Below are positions 33,203 to 41,787 of a DNA stretch of 64,000 nt, one piece after another. The first letter of the stretch is position 1, and the number at the start of each line of letters is the position of its first letter. Position numbers and translations under genes: made by a program. Under the pieces are notes generated by a model, which was not told where the DNA came from, searched no databases, and was given only the letters and a program-made list of their open reading frames with translations. The stretch comes from UBA964 sp031382085. GTDB taxonomy: Bacteria; Pseudomonadota; Gammaproteobacteria; Steroidobacterales; Steroidobacteraceae. The stretch lies in contig JANMYM010000086.1 of assembly GCA_031382085.1 (NCBI GenBank), positions 1-64,000 on the forward strand, in the 5' to 3' direction.

Positions 33203-34363
33203 TCAATCGCCCATGCAGTAGGCGGCGGTCTCGGCAAAGACCTGTTTCATCTTGTAGCCGCCTGCTTTGAAATCGCTCTTGATGACCTGGATGCGGGCGC
33301 GATCCGTGGCATCCGCGGGCGCACGGAAGCACACCGTCTTGAAGACTTTCTCCACCTGGCACGCGGCGAACGCATCAGAACGCGCCAGCTCCTGGCCCAT
33401 GGTCTTAGCGCCGTTGCCGGAACCGGGCAATTGAATGTCCCAGCCAACCACCTGGTCAGGACCTTTGCGCCAGTAGTTGTCCCAACGATCGTCGGGCGTC
33501 ACGTAGCCCGGCTTGAAATTATCCGAGTTGTTGAAGTACTTCGGCTGCACCTGCCCGGCGGTATAAACCAGACGCGCGAGCGTTTCGTCGTACTGATAAT
33601 AGGCAAAGGACTGGGCCAGCGGATCCATGCCGCTGTGACAGCCGATGCAGTTGTTGAGGAAGATGCGGCTGTCGCCACCGGGCGAGCGGCTGACGTCCTG
33701 GCGGATGCGATCCGGCGGGCGCGAGGTATCGAGCATCTGCTCCATATCGCGGCACAGATGATTCATCAGCGTGAAGCGGAACATCGCGCGGTTCGTGCCG
33801 GCAATGAAGAACGCCTGCGCAGCGGCACGTGAGGTCATGACGCCGGCCGTCGCCGCCGCGGGAATGCCATTCAGGCCCGACTGGGTCTGCTTGACCAGCA
33901 GGGTCTTGAGGTCCGCGCCGGTCTGCTCGAGCTGCTCGAAGTGATCGTTGTTAGACGGCGAGTAGGCCGCGACACCCGACGCGCCGGGCGCGCTATAGAG
34001 AATGTCAGCCGACAGCACCGTGTCGAACGGCTCGTCATCGCGCACCATGCCGATGACAGTCGCGGTGTAATCGTTCAGCGGCACGAACACGCTCTGTTCG
34101 CGGTTGGTCCAGGGAGCGACGAAGTTCTTGAGCGTCACGTTGTAGAAGGCGCTCGACTGCATGGCGATGTTGGCCGCGACCAGGGGCCGGCCGGCGGCAA
34201 TTTCCGCCGCCATCTGGTCCAGCACGGCGGCCGCCGGCGGCACGCCTGCTATACGATCGTGCATGCGTTTGGCCTGCTCGCGTGAGCCGGCCTGCGCAAC
34301 TCCGATTGCTAACAAGCCCAGCGCCAGCGCTGTGCAGGTGAGTTTTCCAATACTTACAGACAT
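33203..34363 (-). CDS. secreted protein with a haem-c motif
   Basis: 386 residues from the ATG at 34363, preceded by AGGTGG, with a signal peptide (LTCTALALGLLAIGVAQA). One CxxCH motif (NCIGCHSGMDPLAQ) lies near residue 240, followed by AYYQYDE. A C-terminal segment (SDAFAACQVEKVFKTVCFR) resembles the DUF1585-type ends of planctomycete cytochromes, but I cannot assign a family. First gene of the operon that runs down to 27737, facing the HzsA-like gene across the 319-base control region. Confidence 0.74.
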   Translation of the reverse strand: MSVSIGKLTCTALALGLLAIGVAQAGSREQAKRMHDRIAGVPPAAAVLDQMAAEIAAGRPLVAANIAMQSSAFYNVTLKNFVAPWTNREQSVFVPLNDYTATVIGMVRDDEPFDTVLSADILYSAPGASGVAAYSPSNNDHFEQLEQTGADLKTLLVKQTQSGLNGIPAAATAGVMTSRAAAQAFFIAGTNRAMFRFTLMNHLCRDMEQMLDTSRPPDRIRQDVSRSPGGDSRIFLNNCIGCHSGMDPLAQSFAYYQYDETLARLVYTAGQVQPKYFNNSDNFKPGYVTPDDRWDNYWRKGPDQVVGWDIQLPGSGNGAKTMGQELARSDAFAACQVEKVFKTVCFRAPADATDRARIQVIKSDFKAGGYKMKQVFAETAAYCMGD

Positions 34364-34506
34364 CTTTGCCACCTGATTGATTCCGCCCTGTTCAGTCGAC
34401 ACTGCCCGCATCTTGCGGTCAACAATCTTGTACCGTCGCCGTCTGCGAACCCAGACGTCGCAAGACGCCGACAGCGCGTCCTATTACGTTTGATTGTCCC
34501 GGCCGT

Positions 34507-34534
34507 ACTGTGAAAATGGGATGCTGATCACAGT
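34507..34534. promoter_or_regulatory. inverted repeat ACTGTGA-N14-TCACAGT
   Basis: Perfect 7-base arms separated by 14 bases, in the divergent control region. The half-sites match the CRP/FNR-type TGTGA, but the usual spacer is 6, so this is not an ordinary CRP site. A second copy of the pattern lies about 90 bases to the right. Confidence 0.5.
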
Positions 34535-34597
34535 GCGCAGGACCCCGACGGCAGTCCACTGCCGTAGTGCTAGAGAACCGCTTTTGGCGACCCGGCG

Positions 34598-34622
34598 CTG
34601 TGACCATGTCGGCAGATCACAG
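34598..34622. promoter_or_regulatory. inverted repeat CTGTGA-N13-TCACAG
   Basis: Second copy of the pattern at 34507, with 6-base perfect arms and a 13-base spacer, about 60 bases upstream of the HzsA-like start codon. It interlocks with the 10-base inverted repeat at 34604-34633. Confidence 0.5.
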
Positions 34623-34633
34623 GGCCGACATGG
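34604..34633. promoter_or_regulatory. perfect 10-base inverted repeat
   Basis: CCATGTCGGC and GCCGACATGG are exact reverse complements separated by 10 bases, i.e. two half-sites about two helical turns apart, centred about 64 bases before the ATG of the HzsA-like gene. It could be an activator or repressor site, or an RNA hairpin in the leader. Confidence 0.55.
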
Positions 34634-34682
34634 CACAAAATTGGATTACGTAAAGACCGCTGACGACGCTGGAGATCATTGA

Positions 34683-37277
34683 ATGGCAAGCACCCGAACC
34701 TGCATGACGGCGAGAGTTGTTAGCTGCGCGGCCCTGGCAGGCGTGCTTGGCGCCTGCTCGCCGGGTGGCAACGTCGCGATTGGCTCCGGACAAAAGCCGG
34801 ATCCTGCGACGGTCGATTTCCCGATTGCCTACGTCAAGCGCACGATTCCCGTCATGACTAACGAAGACGTGCGCAACCTGCGCACGTTTTTCGTTGACGC
34901 TGAAGTCTATGTCCGCGAGCGCGCCGACTCTTCGGTCCCGGAAACCAACATTACCGCGAGCGTTACCAACAATGGCGCATACGACATCCGCGACCTGGAT
35001 GTGTCATTCGATGGCACCAGGCTGGCGTTTGCACTGCGCGGACCTCTGGTACCTAACGCCCGGGAAGAGAACCAGCCGAAATGGGCGATCTGGGAATACA
35101 CTTTTACATCCAAGCAGCTGCGGCGCGTGATCAGCTCCAACCTGTCGGCCGCCGAAGGTCATGACGTCGCGCCGAACTACCTGCCCAGCGGCGACATTGT
35201 TTTCACATCGACGCGCCAGCGTGCCTCCAAGGCGGTGCTGATCGACGAAGGCAAGGCGCAGTTCGAAGCGCAGACCGAGGACCGGCGTGAACCGGCCTTT
35301 GTATTGCACGCCATGCGCAGCGATGGCGGCAACCAGCGCCAGATCAGTTTCAACCAGAGCCATGACATGGATCCCACGGTGCTGCAAAACGGCCGCGTCC
35401 TGTGGAGCCGCTGGGATGCGTTCCCGGGCAAGAATGGCATTCACCTTTATTCCGCGAATCCGGACGGCACCGACCTGCAACTTTTGTATGGCGCACAGAG
35501 TCACCTGACCGGCACCAACAACACGGCGATCCAGTTCACCAAGCCGCGCGAGTTGCCTAACGGCGATATCCTGGCGTTGACGCGCCCATTCGGTGGCACC
35601 GATATGGGCGGCGACATCGTGCTGATCGACACGCGCAACTACGTTGAGAATACCCAGCCGCTCGCCGCGAGCCCCAGCCTGACTGGCCCGGCGCAGCGAA
35701 TTGCCACCGGCAACGACGTGCGTACGATCCCGGGCCTGTCGCCGGGCGGACGATTTGCAGCCGCGTTCCCGCTCTGGGACGGCAGCGGACGTATCGCGGT
35801 CAGCTGGACGCAATGCCGCGCGCAAATCGGCGCGCAACTGCGCGCCTGCACCAGTGATGTGTTAGCCGACCCGGCTGCGACGGAGGCGCCACCACTCTAT
35901 TCGCTCTGGATGTACGACACCGTCGCGCGCGCCTTCCTGCCGCTGCAGACGCCCGAGCCAGGCGTCATGATCACTGACGTGGTGATCGCACAGCCGCGCA
36001 CGCCGCCGGCCGTGATCCTCGACAAGCTGCCGGGTATCGACCTCAACCCCGACTGGGTTACCGAAAATGTCGGCGTGGTGGATATCCGCTCCTCCTATGA
36101 CCTGGATGGCGTCGATTCGGCGATACCTAACATCGCGACGCTCGCCAACCCGGCCCTGCGTACCGCCTCGCAGCGGCCAGCGCGCTTCCTGCGCATCGAA
36201 AAAGCGGTATCCCTGCCGGATCGCCTGGTGCGCGATATCGATCAGTCCGGGTTCGGTGCCAGCAATTTCATGCGCGAGATCATTGGTTACGTACCGATCG
36301 AGCCAGACGGGTCGGTGCGCGCCAAAGTGCCCGCGAACGTCGCCCTGATCATCTCGGTGCTCGATCAGAACGCGCGGCGCATCACGCCCGTCCACCGCAA
36401 CTGGCTTCAGGTCCGTCCCGGTGAGGTCCTGAGTTGCAACGGTTGCCATGTGCCTAATGCGCTGACGCCGAAGTCGCATGGCCGCGCGGGTCTCTTTGCC
36501 TCGATCTGGAGTGGTGGCACGGGCAGCTCGTTCCCGGGCGCCGATCCCACCCTAACATCGCAGTCCGGCGAGACCATGGCACAGACGCGCGCGCGCATCA
36601 GCTGCGCACTCGCAGGCCAGGACAAATGCAAGTCCATGCTGCCGAGCGTGGACGTCGTGTTCGACGATGCCTGGACGGACCCGGTGGTTTCGGGCCGGGC
36701 GAAAGACGCCAGTTTTGCCTGGCGCTACGCCGACCTGACCACGCAGTCGCCGACGACACTGGATTGCGCGACCCGTTGGTCGGCGACCTGTCGCATCGTC
36801 ATCAACTATGAACGGATGATTCATCCGCTGTGGTCGAAACCGCGCCTGGTTGGCATCGTGGACCGCACCTGCACAAGCTGTCACAGCCCGCGTGATGCGG
36901 CCAACGCGATTCGCGTCCCAGCTTCCCAATTAGACCTCAGTGACGGTCCTGCCGACGACGACGCGGACCAATTCAAGAGTTATCGCGAACTTTTGTTCAC
37001 CGACAACGCTCAGGAAGTTAACATGGGCGCCTTGCAGGACATTCAGGTCGTGGTGGGCACGGACCCGGTGACGGGTCTACCGATTACACAACCCGTAACG
37101 GTTCCCGCTTCGATGGCGGCGGGCAACGCGCGTGGCTCCGCACGGTTTTTCAGCCGTATGGATCCAGGTGGCAGCCATGCCGGTGATTTGAATGATGCAG
37201 AACGTCGCTTGCTTTCTGAGTGGCTCGATATTGGGGCACAGTACTACAACAATCCGTTCGCGGCGCCTGTCAACTAA
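34683..37277 (+). CDS. HzsA-related lipoprotein with two haem-c motifs
   Basis: 864 residues. A signal sequence ending VLGAC gives a lipid-anchored Cys25. Repeated beta-propeller blades follow (LDVSFDGTRLAFAL, YLPSGDIVFTSTRQ, LQNGRVLWSRWD, PNGDILALTRP), like TolB/PD40 repeats. The C-terminal half has CNGCH at residue 585 and CTSCH at 730. This layout resembles the family named after hydrazine synthase subunit alpha, though hydrazine chemistry itself is not implied. Divergent from the other haem-protein operon and followed by two outer-membrane protein genes. Probably a periplasmic or surface redox protein. Confidence 0.78.
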   Translation: MASTRTCMTARVVSCAALAGVLGACSPGGNVAIGSGQKPDPATVDFPIAYVKRTIPVMTNEDVRNLRTFFVDAEVYVRERADSSVPETNITASVTNNGAYDIRDLDVSFDGTRLAFALRGPLVPNAREENQPKWAIWEYTFTSKQLRRVISSNLSAAEGHDVAPNYLPSGDIVFTSTRQRASKAVLIDEGKAQFEAQTEDRREPAFVLHAMRSDGGNQRQISFNQSHDMDPTVLQNGRVLWSRWDAFPGKNGIHLYSANPDGTDLQLLYGAQSHLTGTNNTAIQFTKPRELPNGDILALTRPFGGTDMGGDIVLIDTRNYVENTQPLAASPSLTGPAQRIATGNDVRTIPGLSPGGRFAAAFPLWDGSGRIAVSWTQCRAQIGAQLRACTSDVLADPAATEAPPLYSLWMYDTVARAFLPLQTPEPGVMITDVVIAQPRTPPAVILDKLPGIDLNPDWVTENVGVVDIRSSYDLDGVDSAIPNIATLANPALRTASQRPARFLRIEKAVSLPDRLVRDIDQSGFGASNFMREIIGYVPIEPDGSVRAKVPANVALIISVLDQNARRITPVHRNWLQVRPGEVLSCNGCHVPNALTPKSHGRAGLFASIWSGGTGSSFPGADPTLTSQSGETMAQTRARISCALAGQDKCKSMLPSVDVVFDDAWTDPVVSGRAKDASFAWRYADLTTQSPTTLDCATRWSATCRIVINYERMIHPLWSKPRLVGIVDRTCTSCHSPRDAANAIRVPASQLDLSDGPADDDADQFKSYRELLFTDNAQEVNMGALQDIQVVVGTDPVTGLPITQPVTVPASMAAGNARGSARFFSRMDPGGSHAGDLNDAERRLLSEWLDIGAQYYNNPFAAPVN

Positions 37278-38022
37278 GCGCCTTACCGGCTGCATCGCAC
37301 TATTGCTGTGCGCGATACTGGCAACGCCTGCAGCGTTAGCCGGCAAGCGCGACTACGTCCAGCTTTTTGTCGCCGAGCCGTATCTGGAGCTCAAGACCGG
37401 GCCCGGGCGCGGCTATCCGGTAACGCAGGTGGTGGCACGCGGCGAAGCCGTGGACGTGCTGTTCCGTCGCACCGACTACTTCAAGGTTCGTACCGAGCGC
37501 GGAGTCGAGGGCTGGGCATCGGTCATGGATCTGCTCAAGGCCCAGTATGCCGATGGCAGCAATTTCTCGATTGACCTCGGTGATCGCAATGGATTTCGCA
37601 CCCACAGCTGGGAGATGGGCGTCTTCGCCGGAGACTTCGATGGCGCCAGCCTCGTGTCAGGCTACGTCGCGCGCTCGTTTAATGACAACATGAAACTTGA
37701 GCTAACAGGGTCGCAGTTCATCGGCGATCAACGCTCGGGTTACATGCTGGAAATGGGGCTGGCCCAGGTATTCGCGCCCGAATGGCGCTGGTCGCCCTAT
37801 GTGACCATCGGCGGTGGTATTTTCCGCGTGCAGAAGGACCTGCAGCGCCCCAACCTGGTCGATCGGAATGACGAAACCGCCTATATCGGGCTCGGCGTGC
37901 GCTACTACCTGACGCGCCGCTTTTTTGTGCGCGCCGAAGGCAAGGAGCGCGTGATTTTCACGAGCCGCAATGACAACGAGGAGCTAACAGAATGGAAAGT
38001 CGGACTCGCGTTCTTCTTTTGA
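37192..38022 (+). CDS. SH3-domain outer-membrane barrel protein
   Basis: 276 residues if the ATG at 37192 is used (GGTGA just upstream), 86 bases inside the HzsA-like gene; the resulting 50-residue signal region is long, so a later start is possible (RRLSTKRLTGCIALLL is the obvious signal core). A bacterial SH3 domain follows (LFVAEPYLELKTGPGRGYP, VRTERGVEGWAS), then antiparallel beta strands ending in KVGLAFFF, the C-terminal Phe of outer-membrane barrels. Probably an adaptor of the envelope system; it overlaps the next gene by 31 bases. Confidence 0.75.
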   Translation: MMQNVACFLSGSILGHSTTTIRSRRLSTKRLTGCIALLLCAILATPAALAGKRDYVQLFVAEPYLELKTGPGRGYPVTQVVARGEAVDVLFRRTDYFKVRTERGVEGWASVMDLLKAQYADGSNFSIDLGDRNGFRTHSWEMGVFAGDFDGASLVSGYVARSFNDNMKLELTGSQFIGDQRSGYMLEMGLAQVFAPEWRWSPYVTIGGGIFRVQKDLQRPNLVDRNDETAYIGLGVRYYLTRRFFVRAEGKERVIFTSRNDNEELTEWKVGLAFFF

Positions 38023-38726
38023 CCCGCGCGCTGGTGGCAGCGACTTTACTGACTTTCAGTCTGAGCGGTTGCGCCTGGATCAAGGGCATTTTCGGCAAGA
38101 AAAAGACCGACGAACAGGAGCAGATCGCCAGGGAACAGACCGAGGAGCAGGAGGACAACGCTGCGGCGCCGCGGGTCATCGATCCCGAGGTGGAACGCCG
38201 CGAAATCAAGCGCCCTGCCATCGATACCGAGAATTTCGAGCTCGGCGCCTACTACGGTTCGATGTCGGTGGAGGATTTTGCCTCCAACCCGGTCTATGGC
38301 GTCAAGGCGGTGTACCACGTGACGGAAGACTTCTTCTTCGAGGCCAATTACGGCAAAACCAGGCTCGGAAAGACCAGTTTTGAGCTGTTGAATCCGGGCG
38401 TCGACCCACTCAATTTGGGGAGTGGGAGGCCGTTCACATATTACTCGCTGTCAGTCGGCTACAACTTCCTCCCAGGCGAGGCTTTTGTCGGTCGCAAGCT
38501 CGCCTTGAACAGCGCGTTTTATGTGTCAGGTGGCTTGGGCAGTGTCAGGTATGCGGGCGAGGACAAATTCGCCCTCAATTTTGGCGCTGGCTACCGGGTA
38601 CTGCCGACCGACTGGTTGACGGTGTACATCGACGTGCAGGATCGGGTCTACAACTCCGATATTTTTGGCACGACGAAGCTCACTAACAACCTGGAAGCGC
38701 GCATTGGAGTGACCGCCTTTTTTTGA
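37992..38726 (+). CDS. outer-membrane beta-barrel lipoprotein
   Basis: 244 residues. Signal sequence with lipobox LSGC, a charged helical linker (KKKTDEQEQIAREQTEEQE), then a small barrel with alternating strands (FELGAYYGSMSVED, VYHVTEDFFFEANYG, YYSLSVGYNFLPGE, LNFGAGYRVLPTDW) and a terminal Phe (VTAFF). It resembles the outer-membrane beta-barrel domain proteins found in myxobacteria and relatives. Overlap with the upstream barrel gene and short spacing to tlpA indicate one operon. Confidence 0.76.
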   Translation: MESRTRVLLLTRALVAATLLTFSLSGCAWIKGIFGKKKTDEQEQIAREQTEEQEDNAAAPRVIDPEVERREIKRPAIDTENFELGAYYGSMSVEDFASNPVYGVKAVYHVTEDFFFEANYGKTRLGKTSFELLNPGVDPLNLGSGRPFTYYSLSVGYNFLPGEAFVGRKLALNSAFYVSGGLGSVRYAGEDKFALNFGAGYRVLPTDWLTVYIDVQDRVYNSDIFGTTKLTNNLEARIGVTAFF

Positions 38727-38738
38727 GGAACGCGCATC

Positions 38739-39254
38739 ATGAATTTCCACCAGTACCGCTCACTGAGCCTTGCCGTGTTAGCTGCGTGCGTCCTGCTCGT
38801 GCCCGGCCGCGCGACCGAAGCGGCCGCGGACGCCAGAGGTCCCGCGCCGGAATTCAAGCTGCCACTGCGCGGCGGCAAGGACCTGAGCCTGTCGCAACTG
38901 CGCGGACAGGTCGTGATGCTTAATTTCTGGGCCAGCTGGTGCGGTCCGTGCCGCCAGGAAATGCCGCTGCTGGAGTCCATCCAGAAGAAATACAAGCCGC
39001 TGGGCTTCACCATGGTCGGCGTCAATGTCGAGCCGGATTCGGCGCAAGCCGAAAAGTTTCTGCAGCAGACCCCGGTCAGCTTTCCGGTCGCCTTTGACCG
39101 CAGCAGCAGCGTCAGCAAGCTGTTCCGGGTCAAGGGCATGCCGAGCACGGTCATCGTCGATCGCAATGGCAACACCCGCATGATTCACCAGGGCTACAAG
39201 CCCGGCGACGAAAACGTCTATCTGGACCAGATCCGCAGCCTGCTGCGGGAATAG
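38739..39254 (+). CDS. TlpA-family thiol-disulfide protein
   Basis: 171 residues with a signal peptide and a thioredoxin fold: APEFKLPLRGGKDLSL, VMLNFWASWCGPCRQEMP with the CGPC site, and VKGMPSTVIVDRNGN with the cis-Pro. Such proteins reduce periplasmic disulfides, for example in apocytochrome c before haem attachment, which would suit an operon that begins with a CxxCH protein (inference). GAGG lies upstream of the ATG. It is followed after 20 bases by the DUF4266 gene. Confidence 0.88.
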   Translation: MNFHQYRSLSLAVLAACVLLVPGRATEAAADARGPAPEFKLPLRGGKDLSLSQLRGQVVMLNFWASWCGPCRQEMPLLESIQKKYKPLGFTMVGVNVEPDSAQAEKFLQQTPVSFPVAFDRSSSVSKLFRVKGMPSTVIVDRNGNTRMIHQGYKPGDENVYLDQIRSLLRE

Positions 39255-39274
39255 CCTGTCTTGAGGAGTTCGCG

Positions 39275-39505
39275 ATGCGTCCAGCCCGATATCTTGTCCT
39301 GCTAGTGCTGGCCCTGCCTGTGCTCACCGCCTGTGCGCCGATCGAACCCTGGGTCAAGCCTTACGAGCGTGAAAAACTTGCCGATCCGATCATGGCGTTT
39401 GAGCGCAATCCAGTGTCCGGCAGCTACCTCGACCACGTGTTTGAATCGCGCGAAGGCGCTCGCGGCGCGTCCGGCAGCGCCGGCGGCGGTTGCGGATGCA
39501 ATTGA
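39275..39505 (+). CDS. DUF4266 small lipoprotein with GGGCGCN tail
   Basis: 76 residues; lipobox LTAC gives a mature protein of about 56 residues. The middle (EPWVKPYEREKLADPIM, NPVSGSYLDHVFESREGA) matches the DUF4266 pattern. The C-terminus is a flexible Gly/Ser segment ending GGGCGCN, which looks like a metal- or thiol-reactive tail. GAGGAG precedes the ATG. The stop overlaps the next start (TGATG). Function unknown. It consistently sits beside DUF3570 in genomes I know of. Confidence 0.82.
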   Translation: MRPARYLVLLVLALPVLTACAPIEPWVKPYEREKLADPIMAFERNPVSGSYLDHVFESREGARGASGSAGGGCGCN

Positions 39506-40674
39506 TGGCACGACAATTTGCTAACAAGGCGCCGCTGATCGTGGGTTCGCTGGCGGCGGCTTCCGCCGCGTTCGCGGGCGTGCTGCCGGAAGACCGTGCC
39601 GATGCGCTGTATCACCGCTACCAAGGCGGCGGCATCACCATTTCCGGACCCTCGGTGCTGGTGCGCAAGAAAATCGGCGAGCAGTTTTCGGTGTCCGCCA
39701 ACTATTACGTCGACATGGTATCGAGCGCATCCATCGACGTCGTGTCCACGGCGAGTCCATACTCCGAACGGCGCACGCAATACAGCCTCGGCGTCGATTA
39801 CCTGCGCGGCAAGTCGACCTGGAGCGTGGGCTACATCAACAGCGCCGAGTCCGACTACAAAGCCAAGACCATTTATTTCGGCGTGAGTCAGGACATGTTC
39901 GGCGACCTGACCACCGTGTCCTTCGGTTTCCGCCGCGGCCAGAATGACGTGCTGCGCAACATCAACACCGCCCAGGGCAAGATCAACGACCCGGCATTCG
40001 CCCGCGAAGCCGCTACGCGCGCCTTCAGCGTCGGCGTCACGCAGGTGCTGACGCGGCGACTGTTAGGTTCGCTAAACTATGAATTGATCACCGACGAGGG
40101 TTTTCTCAACAGTCCGTATCGATCCGACCGATTCGCCGACCCGACGGCGCCGACCGGGTTTCGCTATGAGTCGGAAGTCTATCCGGCGACCCATACGAGC
40201 CATGCGGTCGCAGCGCGCCTTAAGTACTCGCTGCCCTGGTGGCGCGCGTCCGTGGACGGCCAGTACCGTTTCTTCACCGACTCCTGGAACATCAAGTCAA
40301 ATACGCTGCAACTGGGCTATACCCATCCGCTGGGCCGGTCCTGGATATTGGATGCCTCAGCGCGCTATTACCAGCAGACGCAGGCCAGTTTCTATGCCGA
40401 CCTGTTTCCGCGGGCTAACGCGCAGAACTTCCGGTCGCGCGACAAGGAACTCGCAACCTATGATGCAATCACCGTGGGCCTCGGCGCGAGCTGGGAATTT
40501 CGTATCCAGCGCGCACCGTGGCTGGACCGCGGCACTTTGAATCTGCGGGTCGATCACATGATGATCAACTACGACAATTTCCGGGATGTAACCAAGGGGC
40601 CGCGCGGCGGGCAGGAACCGCTCTACAAGCTCAACTCGAACATCATCGAGTTCTACATATCCGCGTGGTACTGA
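39505..40674 (+). CDS. DUF3570 outer-membrane protein
   Basis: 389 residues from the ATG at 39505 that overlaps the DUF4266 stop. After a signal sequence (LIVGSLAAASAAFAG) come many aromatic-ended beta strands (VSANYYVDMVSSAS, YSLGVDYLRGKSTWSVGY, VSFGFRRGQND, LQLGYTHPLGRSWILDA), ending in EFYISAWY. This is the DUF3570 family, predicted as a large outer-membrane barrel of unknown function. Its stop abuts the convergent apbE stop with no space, so read-through control between the two is possible. Confidence 0.83.
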   Translation: MARQFANKAPLIVGSLAAASAAFAGVLPEDRADALYHRYQGGGITISGPSVLVRKKIGEQFSVSANYYVDMVSSASIDVVSTASPYSERRTQYSLGVDYLRGKSTWSVGYINSAESDYKAKTIYFGVSQDMFGDLTTVSFGFRRGQNDVLRNINTAQGKINDPAFAREAATRAFSVGVTQVLTRRLLGSLNYELITDEGFLNSPYRSDRFADPTAPTGFRYESEVYPATHTSHAVAARLKYSLPWWRASVDGQYRFFTDSWNIKSNTLQLGYTHPLGRSWILDASARYYQQTQASFYADLFPRANAQNFRSRDKELATYDAITVGLGASWEFRIQRAPWLDRGTLNLRVDHMMINYDNFRDVTKGPRGGQEPLYKLNSNIIEFYISAWY

Positions 40675-41673
40675 TCAGGGCTTGATCTCCGGCGGAGCCA
40701 AACCGCGGGAATACAGCACTTTGCCCTGCGGTGTCACGACCACAGCGTCCACATCGTCCAGACGATTGATCATCGCCAGGCCGCGCTCGGCACCCATGAC
40801 AAATACCGCGGTTGACAAGGCGTCGGATCGCAATGTGTCAGGCGCAAGTACCGTGGCGCTGCGCAGCAAGCGTGCCGAATCCCCGGTCTTCGGATCGATG
40901 ATATGGTGGTAGCGCGTGCCACCCTCGTCGAAATAGCGCTCGTAGTCGCCCGAAGTTGAGATCGCGATGTCAGTCAGCGGCAGGCGCAACACAACTTTGT
41001 CGCGATCGTCAGGATTTCGGATCCCGACAATCCAGGGCTTGCCGAACCGGTCGCCGGCGATGAGCGTGTCGCCGCCGGCATTGACCATGGCGCGCGTGAT
41101 GCCGCCGCGCTTCAGCACCGCCATCGCGCGGTCCACCGCATAGCCTTTGGCAATGCCGCCGAGATCCACGCGCATACCCGCACGCTCGAAAACGACGCTG
41201 TGGCGCCTGTCGTCCAGTCGCAGGTGACGATAATCGATCCCAGGCAATGCGCGGCGGATCGCCGCAGTGTTGGGCCGCCGGTGCGACGGGAAATCATAGA
41301 GATAGCCCACGCTTGCGTAAGTCACGTCGAAGGCGCCGTCGCTGAGACGCGAATAAGCTAACGAATCGCGGATCAAACCAAAGAGCTCGACCGACACGAC
41401 CAGCGGCTGCTGCGCGGCCCGGGCATTGAGTCGCGACAGCTCTGAATCAGGCTTGTAGGTACTCATCAGGCGATCGATGCGCCGCATTTCATCGAATGCC
41501 GCGTTAGCCAGGCGGTCCGCCGTGGCGGGCTGGTCGCTCCAGAATTCCACCGCGCAGCGCGTGCCCATGATCGCCTGTTCGCGAAAAATCCACTCGGCCC
41601 GCGCCTGCGGAATGCTCAGCAGGCCCAACGAGGACAACAAGAGCGCCGCGGGGATCAACGAATGTCGGTGCAT
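40675..41673 (-). CDS. apbE: FAD:protein FMN transferase
   Basis: 332 residues from the ATG at 41673, with a signal peptide (PAALLLSSLGLLSIPQARA). Marks of ApbE: IMGTRCAVEFW near the N-terminus, DRLMSTYKPDSELSRLN, VDLGGIAKGYAVDRA, MVNAGGDTLIAGDR, and HHIIDPKTGDSARLLRSATV with the Mg-binding region. It covalently attaches FMN to Thr or Ser in periplasmic redox proteins. No target with an obvious D-G-x-T/S-G-A-T motif was noticed in the window, so the acceptor remains open. Convergent with the DUF3570 gene. Confidence 0.9.
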   Translation of the reverse strand: MHRHSLIPAALLLSSLGLLSIPQARAEWIFREQAIMGTRCAVEFWSDQPATADRLANAAFDEMRRIDRLMSTYKPDSELSRLNARAAQQPLVVSVELFGLIRDSLAYSRLSDGAFDVTYASVGYLYDFPSHRRPNTAAIRRALPGIDYRHLRLDDRRHSVVFERAGMRVDLGGIAKGYAVDRAMAVLKRGGITRAMVNAGGDTLIAGDRFGKPWIVGIRNPDDRDKVVLRLPLTDIAISTSGDYERYFDEGGTRYHHIIDPKTGDSARLLRSATVLAPDTLRSDALSTAVFVMGAERGLAMINRLDDVDAVVVTPQGKVLYSRGLAPPEIKP

Positions 41674-41787
41674 CGCGACAGTATTCTGCCTGAACCAATT
41701 GAACGCAATGCTGGTCCAATCGACGGCTGCTTGGTTTAAGCTTCGCGCCTGTGCAGGCGCGTCGCCTGCGAATGACGGAGTTTGCGC

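Larger units (their letters stand above)
34364..34682. promoter_or_regulatory. 319-base divergent control region
   Basis: This non-coding stretch separates two divergent operons of the haem-protein system and must hold both promoters. It contains two CTGTGA...TCACAG inverted repeats and a nested perfect 10-base inverted repeat (listed separately), plus a small hairpin GTCTG-CGAACC-CAGAC at 34441-34456. The plus-strand gene has GGAG 10 bases before its ATG. No RNA gene or ORF with a family resemblance is seen. Confidence 0.6.

Noticed and set aside
34507..34534. CRP binding site
   Set aside because: Half-sites match TGTGA but the spacer is 14 instead of 6; kept as an inverted repeat of unknown protein.
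34683..37277. Hydrazine synthase subunit
   Set aside because: The resemblance is only in propeller plus CxxCH layout; other anammox genes are absent.
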